A DNA stretch of 64,000 nt from an uncultured Oscillibacter sp. (GTDB lineage Bacteria; Bacillota; Clostridia; Oscillospirales; Oscillospiraceae): the NCBI GenBank assembly GCA_910587705.1, contig CAJUMX010000003.1, forward strand, positions 124,001 through 188,000. Reading direction: 5' to 3'. The position numbers and the translations under genes were made by a program. Under the pieces are notes generated by a model. The model was given only the letters and a program-made list of their open reading frames with translations. It made no database searches and was not told the DNA's origin. Positions 50,856 to 59,787 of this stretch are shown here, in pieces; within the stretch, counting starts at the first letter, position 1, and each line of letters starts with the position of its first letter.

Positions 50856-51530
50856 TCAGGACTCCCCGTCCTCCTCCAGCAGCCGCAGCCCTGCCAAGTC
50901 CGTCACCGGCAGGGAGAATACCACGGCCTGGGCTTTGGTCTGCATCCCCGCCTGGGCGATGACCGCTTTCATAATGGGCTTTCGGTCTGCCTCCTTGGCC
51001 AGGATAAAGACAATCTCCTTCTCCGCCGCCAGGGACACGCCGAAGAATTTCCGGGCCAGCTCCGTTCCCGTGCCCTTGGCGTGGATGGTGGTGCCTCCGG
51101 CGGCCCCGGCGGAGCGGGCGGCGTCCATCACCTGGTCGGTGTGGCCCCGGTTGGCGATGACCACGATGAGCTCGTGGGTGATCTCTTTGTCCATGTCGTC
51201 CTCCTCCGCCTGCCATGACAGCAGATAGTCCCTGGCCCGGGCCCCGCCCACGCTGGAGATGGGCACGGCCATCAAGATGCCCCGCCCCGGCACGTCCAGC
51301 CACAGCTCCCGGGCCGCCTTGCGCACCAGCCGCCCCGACCGGGGGGCCGCCAGCAGCAGCACGGCCTTCTCCGTGGCCTCCAGCCCCAGGTAGTCCAGCA
51401 CCTCCGTGGCGGCGGTGCCCTGTCCCAGGGCGGACAGCACCAGCGTGGCCCCCTGGGCCTGGAACCAGGCGGCAAACTCCCCGCCCCGGCTCCGGTCCGT
51501 AATGATGATCATGAGGTCGGCTCTGTCCAC
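50856..51530 (-). CDS. Tandem P-II (GlnB-like) domain protein
   Basis: A 224-aa cytoplasmic protein with two P-II-like halves; the second (about 116-215) has ELIVVIANRGHTDQVMDAARSAGAAGGTTIHAKG and the VFSLPVTDLAGL C-terminal strand. GTG 51528-51530 follows AAAGGGGG. It lies 40 bp after a DUF1538 transporter-like gene, which suggests it senses a nucleotide or metabolite and gates that membrane protein, as P-II proteins do for AmtB. Confidence 0.8.
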   Translation of the reverse strand: MDRADLMIIITDRSRGGEFAAWFQAQGATLVLSALGQGTAATEVLDYLGLEATEKAVLLLAAPRSGRLVRKAARELWLDVPGRGILMAVPISSVGGARARDYLLSWQAEEDDMDKEITHELIVVIANRGHTDQVMDAARSAGAAGGTTIHAKGTGTELARKFFGVSLAAEKEIVFILAKEADRKPIMKAVIAQAGMQTKAQAVVFSLPVTDLAGLRLLEEDGES

Positions 51531-51570
51531 AGGCGGGCCCCCTTTCTCCAAAGCGCTTCTTCGCGCAGGC

Positions 51571-53115
51571 TCAATATACAAGGTCGATGATCTCCTCGTC
51601 CTCCGCCGCCTGGGCCAGCCGGGCCTTGTTCAGCTTCCACTGGTACGCAAGACCCAGAAGCTGAATGGTCAAAAGCGGCGTCATCGCCACCATGGCCACT
51701 ACGCCGAAGGCGTCGGTGACGATGTTGCCTCCCAGGGCCTCGCAGGCCCCCATGGCAAAGGGCAGCAGGAAGGTGGCCGTCATAGGACCCGAGGCCACGC
51801 CGCCGGAGTCGAAGGCGATGGAGGTGAAAATCTTGGGCACGAAGAAGCTGAGAACCACCGCCAGCAGATATCCCGGCACCAGGAACAGGAAGATGGAGGC
51901 CCCAGTGAGCACCCGCACCATGGCAAGGCCAATGGAGACCGCCACACCGATGGACAAGCTGGTGCTCATAGCCCCGCCGGGAATGGCCCCGGAGGTAATC
52001 TCCTCCACCTGCTTGTTCAGCACGTGGACCGCCGGCTCCGCCTGGACGATGAACCAGCCCATCAGCATGCCGATGGGCGCCAGCAGCCAGTTGAAGGGCA
52101 GGGCGGCGATTTGCCGTCCCAGGTATGTGCCCGCCGGGAGGAAGCCCACGTTGACCCCCGTGAGGAACAGGGCCAATCCGATATAAGTATACAGGAGGCC
52201 GATGAGGATTTTCAAGACCTTCTTTCGTTTCAGCCGCAGGGCGATCGCCTGGAACAGGCCAAAGAAGGCGGCGATGGGAAAGAGGCTCTTAAATACCTCC
52301 ACGGCATACTCCGGAAAGGCGGAGAGGAACAGGCTCCCCAACTCCCGGCTGTCCGCCGCCTGGGGCATGGTGGCGGGGTGATAGGCCCCGGAGGCGGGGA
52401 AGATCATGGCTAGAATCAGCACCGCCAAAATGGGCCCCACCGAACACAGGGCCACCAGGCCGAAGCTGTCCTGGGCGGCGTTCTCGTCGCTTCGGATGGA
52501 GGAGACGCCCAGACCCAGGGCCATGATAAAGGGCACCGTCATGGGCCCGGTGGTGACGCCGCCGGAGTCGAAGGCCACCGCCAAAAAATCCTTGGGGACA
52601 AAGAAGGCCGCCAGGAGAAACACCGCGGCATAGGACCCCACCAGCAGCCACTGGAGGGAAATCTGGAACAAAATGCGCAGCAGGGCCACTACCAGGAACA
52701 CCCCCACCCCGGCGGCCACGGCCCCCACCAGCACGGCGTTGGGGATGCCCGGCACCTGCGAGGCCAGGACCTGGAGGTCCGGCTCCGAAATCGTCACCAC
52801 CACGCCGATGAGGAAGCTGACGGTGACGATGAGCCAGATTTTCCGGGAGTTTGCCATGTGGGTGCCCACCTGCTCGCCGATGGGGGTCATGGCGGCTTCC
52901 GCCCCCAGGGTGAAAAAGCCCATGCCCAAAATCAGCAGCACCGCCCCCGCCAAAAAGGCCAGCAAAACGTCCACCGGCAGGGGAGCCACGGTGACGCACA
53001 GCGCCAGCACAATGGCCGTAATGGGCAGCACGGAGGCCAGGGCCTCCCGGACCTTCTCGCCCAGAATGGTCTTGGTCCGGCCCATCCGGTCCCTCCAGTG
53101 TCCAAGCCTGCCCAC
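51571..53115 (-). CDS. DUF1538 duplicated membrane protein
   Basis: A 514-aa membrane protein made of two homologous halves, each with a FDSGGV[TA][TS]GPMT motif (around 183-195 and 408-420), the DUF1538 signature, and six or so helices. Substrate is unknown. GTG start at 53113-53115 after a GGGGGCGGAG site. Coupled with the P-II-like gene. Confidence 0.85.
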   Translation of the reverse strand: MGRLGHWRDRMGRTKTILGEKVREALASVLPITAIVLALCVTVAPLPVDVLLAFLAGAVLLILGMGFFTLGAEAAMTPIGEQVGTHMANSRKIWLIVTVSFLIGVVVTISEPDLQVLASQVPGIPNAVLVGAVAAGVGVFLVVALLRILFQISLQWLLVGSYAAVFLLAAFFVPKDFLAVAFDSGGVTTGPMTVPFIMALGLGVSSIRSDENAAQDSFGLVALCSVGPILAVLILAMIFPASGAYHPATMPQAADSRELGSLFLSAFPEYAVEVFKSLFPIAAFFGLFQAIALRLKRKKVLKILIGLLYTYIGLALFLTGVNVGFLPAGTYLGRQIAALPFNWLLAPIGMLMGWFIVQAEPAVHVLNKQVEEITSGAIPGGAMSTSLSIGVAVSIGLAMVRVLTGASIFLFLVPGYLLAVVLSFFVPKIFTSIAFDSGGVASGPMTATFLLPFAMGACEALGGNIVTDAFGVVAMVAMTPLLTIQLLGLAYQWKLNKARLAQAAEDEEIIDLVY

Positions 53116-53156
53116 GCGCTCCGCCCCCTCTTGAAACGAAATTGGGAATATGGCCT

Positions 53157-53186
53157 ATCTTAGCACAAAACCGGCCCCTTCCGCAA
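53157..53186 (-). promoter_or_regulatory. Promoter of the DUF1538-P-II operon
   Basis: TTGCGG (53181-53186), 18 bp, TAAGAT (53157-53162) on the minus strand. Confidence 0.6.
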
Positions 53187-53244
53187 GGAATCTCCGACTT
53201 CTTTACAGGAAATTTACACCTTTTGGCCAGGGTGAAAAAAGCGG

Positions 53245-53273
53245 TTGCATTTTCCGGCGCTTTCCAGTAGAAT
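53245..53273 (+). promoter_or_regulatory. Promoter of the DUF4317 gene
   Basis: TTGCAT (53245-53250), 17 bp, TAGAAT (53268-53273). Confidence 0.7.
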
Positions 53274-53336
53274 AGATGTTTGACAACACTGTCGGAATAT
53301 CCCGGCGGCTCCGCCGCCAAACTGCGAGGTAACGCC

Positions 53337-54482
53337 ATGAATGGAAAAGAAGTCAGCGAGCTCCGCCGCCGCTTCCGGCCGGAGAAGTCCGCCGTCAGCC
53401 GGGTCTACGGCTGCTATGTCAACGGCTCCAGCCGGGAGATCATCTCCTATCTGGACGAGTCCCTGGGGAACATGCCCCTGGAGGAGGCGGAGAAGTACTT
53501 AAGCCTCCTGAAAAAATCCCTCTCCGGGACCCTGGGAAAGCACCTCATCGACGTGGTGTTCTCCACCGCCCAGGTGATGGACAGCGACGAGCACCGCCTC
53601 CTCTCCGCCCTCCGGGAGTCCGGGCTGAAGGACGGGGAAGTCCGGGAAACCTTCTACCGTGCCGTGATTGACGCCCTGGACATGGGGGAGAGCAACTACC
53701 TGATTCTCCTGGCCCATGACGCCTATGACGTGCCCCACCGGGGCCGGGACGGGGAGATCGACCCCGACGGGTCGGACGAGGTGTTCTCCTACATCCTATG
53801 CAGCATCTGCCCGGTGAAAGCCTGCAAAATGGAGCTGGGCTATTTCCCCGGGGAAAACGAGTTCCACAGCTGCGCCGCCGGGCAGGTGGTCTCCGCTCCG
53901 GAGCTGGGCTTCCTCTTCCCCGCCTTCGACGATCGGGCGGCGAACATCTACAACGCCCTCTTCTACTCCCGGAAGCCGGACCAAATTCACCAGGAGTTCC
54001 TGGACGCCGTATTCCGCACAGAGCCCCCCATGTCCGCCGCCGAACAGAAGGAGGCGTTTCAGGGGGCCCTCGCCGGGGCGCTGGAGGGCACGTGCAGTCT
54101 GGAGGTGATCCAGGCGGTCCACGGGCGGCTGCTGGAGAAGATCGAAACCCATAAGGAGGACAAGGAAGCGGAGCCCCTGGCCCTCTCCGCCGGGGAGATC
54201 GGGGGCATCCTCCGGGACTGCGGCGTGCCGGAGGAGCGGGCGGCGGCCTTCCAGGCCCAGTGCGGCGAGGCCTTCGGCGGGGCGGCGCTGAACCCGGAAA
54301 ACCTCATCGACGCCAAGCGCTTCGACGTGAAAACGGAGCAGGCCACCATCTCCGTGGACCCGGCCTACAGCTATTTGGTGGAGACCCGGGTCATCGACGG
54401 GCGGAAGTATCTCCTCATCCCCGCCGGGGAGGACGTAGAGGTCAACGGCCTTCCCGTGGAGGTGGAGGCGAAGGCAAACTAA
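53337..54482 (+). CDS. DUF4317-family protein
   Basis: A 381-aa soluble protein beginning MNGKEVSELRRRFRPEKSAVSRVYGCYV, with ESNYLILLAHDAYDVP near 122-137 and SYILCSICPVKACKMELGYF near 154-173, features of DUF4317. Function is unknown. ATG 53337 follows GAGGTAA. A pair of GC hairpins at 54484-54545 separates it from the convergent exchanger. Confidence 0.8.
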   Translation: MNGKEVSELRRRFRPEKSAVSRVYGCYVNGSSREIISYLDESLGNMPLEEAEKYLSLLKKSLSGTLGKHLIDVVFSTAQVMDSDEHRLLSALRESGLKDGEVRETFYRAVIDALDMGESNYLILLAHDAYDVPHRGRDGEIDPDGSDEVFSYILCSICPVKACKMELGYFPGENEFHSCAAGQVVSAPELGFLFPAFDDRAANIYNALFYSRKPDQIHQEFLDAVFRTEPPMSAAEQKEAFQGALAGALEGTCSLEVIQAVHGRLLEKIETHKEDKEAEPLALSAGEIGGILRDCGVPEERAAAFQAQCGEAFGGAALNPENLIDAKRFDVKTEQATISVDPAYSYLVETRVIDGRKYLLIPAGEDVEVNGLPVEVEAKAN

Positions 54483-54483
54483 A

Positions 54484-54545
54484 GCGCCCCCTTTCCAAGG
54501 GGGCGCGGAGAGAGGGGGCTCCCGGCAAGGCCGGGAGCCCCTTTC
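54484..54545. terminator. Paired hairpins between convergent genes
   Basis: GCGCCCCCTT with AAGGGGGCGC, then a GGGGCTCCCGG stem, the latter followed by TTTCCC. Termination strength is uncertain. Confidence 0.6.
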
Positions 54546-54561
54546 CCAAGGGGCTTTTGTC

Positions 54562-55518
54562 TCAGGTCACCAGCAGCACCACGTAGCCCGCGTAGAGCCC
54601 CAGCATCAAAACGCCCTGCCAGCGGTAGAACCGCTCCGTTACCAGGGGCGGAATCACCGCCACGCAGCACAGCAGGAGGCAGGCGGGCATATCCAGCAGC
54701 GTGGTCTGGGCCCCGATGGTCAGCGCCCCGCCGCTGACGGCGGAGCAGATGGGCAAAATCATGGTCAGGTCAATGACGTTGGCCCCGATGATGTTCCCCA
54801 CGGACATGGACGCTTCCTTTTTGGCAATGGCCGTCAGGGTGGTCACCAGCTCCGGGAGGGACGTGCCGATGGCCACCATGGTGACGCCGATGATGCTGGC
54901 GGGGACCCCCATCAGCAGGGCCAGCTCGCTGCCGTAGTTGATCAAAAGCTGGGAGCCGATGACAATAGCCGTGATGCCCAGGACGAAGAGAAACAGCTTT
55001 TCCACCATCTGCCGCCGGGAGACGGTGCGGCCCTTTTGGTGGGCCTCCCGGTTTTCCGCCATGCCGCTCTTGGCGTCCCGGAGGTTGCTCCAGAGATACA
55101 CGCCGAAGATGACAAACAGCGTCAGCCCCGGCAGGGCCTTCAGCACGCCGCCCCGGCTGAGGACCAGCAGCAGCGCCGCGCCAAAGACCATCAGCAGGGC
55201 CTTGAGCTGGAACTGCGCCCGCTTCACCACCGAGGGGATGCACACCAGGGAGATGCCCAGGATGAGCCCCAGGTTGGCCGTGACGGAGCCCACGGCGTTG
55301 CCCACCGCCAAATCCACCTCCCCCTGGAGGGTGCCGGTGAGGGAGACCGTCAGCTCCGGCAGGGTGGTGGCCAGGGAGACGATGGTGGCCCCGATGATGA
55401 ACCGGGGCACGCCGGTGGCCTCCGCGATCCACACGGCCCCGTCCAAAAACCAGTCGCCGCCCTTGATGATGAGGAGCAGGCCCAACAGGAACAACAGCAC
55501 CGTAATCCAAATTTCCAT
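54562..55518 (-). CDS. CaCA-family cation exchanger (likely Mn2+/Ca2+ export)
   Basis: A 318-aa membrane protein with ten or so helices and two inverted alpha repeats: ATIVSLATTLPELTVSLTG (about 45-63) and TMVAIGTSLPELVTTLTA (about 213-230), each with the conserved Pro-Glu. YrbG-like. The start at 55518 follows GGTGGA. A manganese riboswitch in its leader implies manganese export or dual Mn/Ca use. Confidence 0.88.
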   Translation of the reverse strand: MEIWITVLLFLLGLLLIIKGGDWFLDGAVWIAEATGVPRFIIGATIVSLATTLPELTVSLTGTLQGEVDLAVGNAVGSVTANLGLILGISLVCIPSVVKRAQFQLKALLMVFGAALLLVLSRGGVLKALPGLTLFVIFGVYLWSNLRDAKSGMAENREAHQKGRTVSRRQMVEKLFLFVLGITAIVIGSQLLINYGSELALLMGVPASIIGVTMVAIGTSLPELVTTLTAIAKKEASMSVGNIIGANVIDLTMILPICSAVSGGALTIGAQTTLLDMPACLLLCCVAVIPPLVTERFYRWQGVLMLGLYAGYVVLLVT

Positions 55519-55531
55519 ACAATCCACCGCT

Positions 55532-55690
55532 TTCCAAAAATTCAGCGAGACTTCTATCCCCCAGGGCAACGCCGGAAACCCGGCAGTTGTCCCACGGGAT
55601 AAAAGTCTCGCTTTTCAGCGGGCCCGGATGGCGGTGAACCATCGTGATGACGAGCCGCGCCACGTCTAGAACGTAAGCTACTCCCTTTTA
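55532..55690 (-). promoter_or_regulatory. yybP-ykoY manganese riboswitch
   Basis: Class hallmarks are AAAAGGGAGTAGCTTACG (5' loop, from 55690), the central CATCACGATGG region, GGGCCCGCTGAAAAGCGAGA, and the 3' GACTTTTATCC. Downstream, GGGGATAGAAGTCTCGC can pair with the aptamer's GCGAGACTTTTATCCC to make a terminator with TTTTT, so Mn2+ binding should turn expression on. Confidence 0.88.
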
Positions 55691-55712
55691 CGAAGCCATG
55701 AGCTGTGAGACC

Positions 55713-55741
55713 ACTATAGGGAATCATACACGTTTTGTCAA
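55713..55741 (-). promoter_or_regulatory. Promoter of the manganese riboswitch transcript
   Basis: TTGACA (55736-55741), 17 bp, TATAGT (55713-55718) on the minus strand. Confidence 0.85.
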
Positions 55742-55801
55742 CGCTAACTTTGCCGGAATTTGGCGGGTGGACAAGGAATTTACAAAGTCTTAGCGCGTCC
55801 T

Positions 55802-56869
55802 TTAAATCGAGGGGTCAAAGCCGATGCGCTTTTGCCAGAAGCGTCCCTCCGCCTCCCCCCGGGGGACAAAGCCGCAGTCCCGGAGGTACGCCTCCCCCGG
55901 GGTGCCGGGGGCCGCAGCGGCGGACAGCGTTTCCCCGCCTTGGGCCCGGGCGTATTGCACCGCCTGGCCCAGAAGCTGGATGCCCAGACCCCGCCTCCGG
56001 CAGTCCGGACGGATGTAGGCCAGGTGAATCCGCCCCGTCTCCGGGGACAGGTGAAGAAGGCCCGCGGGCTCCTCGTTCAAAAGACCTTCCAGGGTCAAGG
56101 AGGCGGCGGGGACGGCCCCCTGCTCTCCCGCCTCCGCCCAGGCGGCGGACAGGCGCTCCGCGGCCTCCGGGCCCTCCAGGGGCCGGAACCACAGCCCCGG
56201 CTCCAGGGCGAAGGCCCGCTTGGCCCGGCCGGGCTTCTCCCCCGCCAGATATGCAGGGTCCTTTAAGTGGCGGTTGTCGTTTTGCCAGACCACCCGGAGG
56301 GCTTCCCCGTCCCACTCCAGCAGGGACACGGCGGTGTTGTCCCCGGTGGGGGACTTCTCCCCGGTGTCCCGCAGGGAGACGCCCTGGAGGTTTGCCAGCA
56401 GGAGGCGGATGGCGTAGCCGTGGGAGAAGAGGGCCAGGGTTTTCCCGGGGTTCATTTGGGCGATGTCCTCTACGGCGGCCTTCACCCGGGCCAGCACCTC
56501 CGCCGGGGTCTCCGCCCCGGGGATGGACCAGCGGTCCATGCGGCTGCCGAAGTCCGCCATGGCCTCCGGCGCGGAGCGGGCGATGTCTCCCCAGGTCCGG
56601 CCCTCCCAGTCCCCCACGCAGATTTCCCGGAGGCCCGGGCAGCGGTGGAGGGGCAGGCCGTGGGAGCGGTAGATGGCGGTGGCGGTGGCCCGGGTGCGGT
56701 AGAGGTCGCTGGCGTAAACCGCGTCGATGTGGATATCCGCGAAACGGCGCTCCAGGGCCTGGACCTGCCGCCAGCCCCGGTCGGTGAGGTTGCTCTCGTG
56801 CTGGCCCTGGGCGATGCGGTAGAGGTTGCCCTCCGCCTCGGCGTGGCGGATGAGGTAGATGGTGGTCAT
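55802..56869 (-). CDS. Histidine phosphatase-GNAT acetyltransferase fusion
   Basis: A 355-aa two-domain protein. Residues 1-200 are a phosphoglycerate-mutase-like phosphatase (LIRHAEAEGN with the catalytic RHG-type R8-H9; second histidine in LALFSHGYAIRLL). Residues 215-355 are GNAT-like (LAYIRPDCRRRGLGIQLLGQAVQYA, GFVPRG). The substrate is unknown. An AGGAGG-like site precedes the ATG. Confidence 0.85.
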   Translation of the reverse strand: MTTIYLIRHAEAEGNLYRIAQGQHESNLTDRGWRQVQALERRFADIHIDAVYASDLYRTRATATAIYRSHGLPLHRCPGLREICVGDWEGRTWGDIARSAPEAMADFGSRMDRWSIPGAETPAEVLARVKAAVEDIAQMNPGKTLALFSHGYAIRLLLANLQGVSLRDTGEKSPTGDNTAVSLLEWDGEALRVVWQNDNRHLKDPAYLAGEKPGRAKRAFALEPGLWFRPLEGPEAAERLSAAWAEAGEQGAVPAASLTLEGLLNEEPAGLLHLSPETGRIHLAYIRPDCRRRGLGIQLLGQAVQYARAQGGETLSAAAAPGTPGEAYLRDCGFVPRGEAEGRFWQKRIGFDPSI

Positions 56870-56997
56870 GGCAATTCCTCCTGGAAAAATTCATTTTCCA
56901 TAGTATACCGCGTTTGGCGGGCTTTGGCAAATGGTCCGGGGGATTTTTTCGTTTCCGGCGGGCAAACTGTGGGGGCACGGAAAAGGAGTGAATGAAG

Positions 56998-57180
56998 ATG
57001 AAGAAGAGCACCGGATTTTTCCTGGGCATCGGCGCCGGCATGGCCGCCGGCGCGGTGGCGGGGATGATGGCCCCCCAGAGCAGCCGCCGGACCGTGAAGA
57101 AGCAGATGGATCAGGGCATCCACAAGCTGGGCACGGCGGTGGACCAGGCGGTGGACAACGTGGTCCACGACATGCGCTGA
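56998..57180 (+). CDS. Small YtxH-like protein
   Basis: A 60-aa protein with a Gly/Ala-rich membrane segment (about 6-26, GIGAGMAAGAVAGMMAP) and a basic then amphipathic tail, as in YtxH-like proteins. ATG 56998 is 9 nt after GGAG; an ATG at 56992 is too close to it. Confidence 0.7.
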   Translation: MKKSTGFFLGIGAGMAAGAVAGMMAPQSSRRTVKKQMDQGIHKLGTAVDQAVDNVVHDMR

Positions 57181-57251
57181 GGCGATGGGGCGGGGGTTTC
57201 CCCGCCCCGTTTCCGGGCGAAAAATTTTTTTGAAATTTCTGAAAAATCCCC

Positions 57252-57280
57252 TTGACATTTCCGACGGTCTTTGCTATTAT
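57252..57280 (+). promoter_or_regulatory. Promoter of the tRNA-Ala region
   Basis: TTGACA (57252-57257), 17 bp, TATTAT (57275-57280), 27 bp before tRNA-Ala(GGC). Confidence 0.8.
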
Positions 57281-57306
57281 AATCACTGTTCTGATGCGGA
57301 ACACCT

Positions 57307-57382
<76 letters not shown>

Positions 57383-57393
57383 GGACAGAGAAA

Positions 57394-57426
57394 AGCCTTG
57401 GAACTTCAGCTTCCAAGGCTTTTCTC
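57394..57426 (+). terminator. Terminator after tRNA-Ala (GGC)
   Basis: AGCCTTGGAA pairs with TTCCAAGGCT around a 7-nt loop, then TTT. Confidence 0.8.
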
Positions 57427-57451
57427 ATGACCTACCATTTCTATCGTATTT

Positions 57452-57550
57452 GGGCCTGTAGCTCAGTTGGGAGAGCAAGTGGGCCAGTTATATGCCCCAT
57501 GTTTCGGGGCGTAACTCGGATGGTTGCCACCCGGTTCACATCGCATAAAA
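57452..57550 (+). pseudogene. Degenerate tRNA remnant
   Basis: GGGCCTGTAGCTCAGTTGGG looks like the 5' end and D-arm of a tRNA, but the rest does not make an anticodon arm or matching acceptor; a weak T-arm-like GGTTCACATC follows. It lies between two intact tRNA-Ala genes in the 57383-57595 gap. Confidence 0.55.
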
Positions 57551-57595
57551 GAAAATTCTACAAAACGCGGCACGTAACTCGTGTGCCGCCCATAC

Positions 57596-57671
57596 GGGCG
57601 ATTAGCTCAGCTGGGAGAGCGCAGCGTTCGCAACGCTGAGGTCGTGGGTTCGATCCCCATATCGTCCACCA
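57596..57671 (+). tRNA. tRNA-Ala (CGC), first copy
   Basis: Acceptor GGGCGAT/ATCGTCC, discriminator A, CCA encoded. Anticodon loop TTCGCAA gives CGC, and G3-U70 marks alanine. 76 nt. Confidence 0.95.
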
Positions 57672-57711
57672 AAAATTCAGAACAGCCTGATTTCAGGCTG
57701 TTCTGAATTTT
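57672..57711. terminator. Terminator after tRNA-Ala (CGC)
   Basis: An 18-bp AT-flanked stem (AAATTCAGAACAGCCTGA with its complement) with T-run; symmetric, so it may also end the methyltransferase transcript from the other side. Confidence 0.85.
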
Positions 57712-57762
57712 CATGGTTCAAAGATTAAAACATTTGAATTGAACAGGCATTAATCTTAAGTA

Positions 57763-59787
57763 CTATTCATCTGTTTTTTTGTAGGGCCCCATAAATCTAA
57801 ATCCGTTTAGATGAATCATATGGTCTGGATTGGTGGCAATCCATATTTCTGTTTCCCATGCAAGATCTTCTTTACAATTGCGAAATGCATCGCTGTTCTC
57901 AAAAGCAGTAATATAGATACATTTGTCTGCACAGTCACCCACAATTTGTTCAAGTTCGTATTTTCTCTTAGCAGTAATTGGATTTGAAGTATGATAGGCC
58001 TCAATTAAATAAATCCAGTCTTTCTCTTTCGAATATGCAACAATGTCAGGTAGTTTACCTTGCGATAAATCTTTAATTCCAAGCTCTTTAAGCTTCTCTT
58101 TTTCATATATGACACCATATTTGTTATCAGAATCCCCACAATAAAGTAACGTCGCCCCATGACCGAAACGAGGCAAGAACTCAGTAATAACTTGTTGCTG
58201 TATCAAATTATGTTCACCATCTTTTAATTGGAATTCTTTTCCGTCTGGCATCTTTACGCTAATCATGGGTATATTTCTTGTCTGCGCCAGTCTTTCCTTG
58301 TATGTCTTATGGGTTTTATTAAAAATCTCGACTTGTTTCTCCCAATCTTTCTGCCCGAACTTGCTAATAATTCGAGCATACTCCATACTAATTCTATACC
58401 CACGAGTTGCATCGCTTAGATTAGATTCTGGCTTTGACCGTTCTACAATGCCGCCAATCAATAATTTACTTAATCCATCTCGAAGAACATAGTCATAAGA
58501 ACCTTTACTCATATTCTCCTCAAGATATGTGTTATAGAATTCCACACATTGCTTTGTCGTAATACTATAGCCAGATTTTGCCGATTTGACCTTCCCCCAC
58601 TCTTTCGAGGTTTTTATATCCCCCGCAGCAAGCAGCGCCATTGCCAGTTTCTCTTTATCGCGCCCAGTTAGGCCTTCTAATGGGATTCCGAGCTGATCAA
58701 TAATGAATAGCGCCTCTCTTATCAATGTCTGAACTGAGGGATCTTTTTCTTGAAAGGCTTTCTTCCCTTTTTGCTTTCTTGTTGCGAGTTCAGGTAAATT
58801 ATAGCGCTCCATTCCTTCCTTATACCTTCCTTCCAAATAATCAATAACTGATAGTGCCATTTTATATGCGAATGTAGGCGGGACAGCATTCCCGATTTGT
58901 GTGTATTGACTCTCCTCAGAACCATAAAATTCAAACCAGTCAGGAAATCCCTGCAATCGTGCCGCTTCTCGAACTGTAATCCTTCGGCGTCGACCATCCG
59001 GTAGTTTAATTCTATGCATATCACTTGTTGCACCAGCAAGATTACGACAAGTTAAGGTGCGAGCAGGGCGATCCATATGTAAGTCTCTTGGTGTCTTACA
59101 CTTAGATGCCACCTCATATTTTGCGATATATTCATCCATCGCAGGTGTCAAAAAGGCGGCATCATCAGGTATATTCACAGCCAATACTCCCAATGCCTCT
59201 CCAGCGCTTATAACATAATCATTAGGGTCCGGGAACTTAAAGCCTCCATGATGGCCTACTATTACCATTCGTTCTCGATTTTGGGGAACATCAAATTTGA
59301 CAAGTTGAAAAGTCCTATATTCAACAATATATCCTAGCTTCTTACATTGATCAATTATTGACTGAAAATATGAAGTGTTTTGTTCTGGCAATCCTTTAAC
59401 ATTTTCACATATCCATAAATCAGGCTGAACCTTTTTTACAGCTTCAATAAAAGCTGGGAAACCATTCCTGTCATCAACTTGTCCTTTCTTCTTTCCCCGT
59501 CTGCTAAAAGGCTGACATGGAGGCCCCCCCATGAGAACATGAACTTTGGGGAACTCGGTGTCTTTTGTAATTATTTCCTGATGACATTCAGATTTAAGGT
59601 TTTTTCTATAGGTCTCACAACAATCTGCAACCATTTCATACCCTATGGTCTTTATGCCCGCAACTTCAAAGCCTAAAGACATCCCACCACATCCTGCAAA
59701 TAGATCAATTGCAAGATGTTTGTAACGGGGAGGAATTTTAATGGTACTATTCAAGTACTCAATAAAATTGTTGTACTTTTTGGGCAT
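57763..59787 (-). CDS. C5-cytosine methyltransferase fused to a BsuBI/PstI-type endonuclease
   Basis: A 674-aa protein combining both halves of a restriction-modification system. Residues 25-320 form a complete C5 methyltransferase: FAGCGG 30-35, catalytic GGPPCQPFS with C91, ENVKGL 128-133, QNRER 169-173, RRITVREAARLQGFP 268-282, and GNAVPP 299-304. Residues 340-674 match the BsuBI/PstI endonuclease plan: a helical N-part (350-500), then KLPDIVAYSKEKDWIYLIEA (PD 580-581, E596), NPITAKRKYEL, WETEIWIA and PDHMIHLNGFRFMGPY. It is AT-rich and lies between tRNA-Ala genes, indicating transfer. A GAGGAG site precedes the ATG. Confidence 0.85.
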   Translation of the reverse strand: MPKKYNNFIEYLNSTIKIPPRYKHLAIDLFAGCGGMSLGFEVAGIKTIGYEMVADCCETYRKNLKSECHQEIITKDTEFPKVHVLMGGPPCQPFSRRGKKKGQVDDRNGFPAFIEAVKKVQPDLWICENVKGLPEQNTSYFQSIIDQCKKLGYIVEYRTFQLVKFDVPQNRERMVIVGHHGGFKFPDPNDYVISAGEALGVLAVNIPDDAAFLTPAMDEYIAKYEVASKCKTPRDLHMDRPARTLTCRNLAGATSDMHRIKLPDGRRRRITVREAARLQGFPDWFEFYGSEESQYTQIGNAVPPTFAYKMALSVIDYLEGRYKEGMERYNLPELATRKQKGKKAFQEKDPSVQTLIREALFIIDQLGIPLEGLTGRDKEKLAMALLAAGDIKTSKEWGKVKSAKSGYSITTKQCVEFYNTYLEENMSKGSYDYVLRDGLSKLLIGGIVERSKPESNLSDATRGYRISMEYARIISKFGQKDWEKQVEIFNKTHKTYKERLAQTRNIPMISVKMPDGKEFQLKDGEHNLIQQQVITEFLPRFGHGATLLYCGDSDNKYGVIYEKEKLKELGIKDLSQGKLPDIVAYSKEKDWIYLIEAYHTSNPITAKRKYELEQIVGDCADKCIYITAFENSDAFRNCKEDLAWETEIWIATNPDHMIHLNGFRFMGPYKKTDE

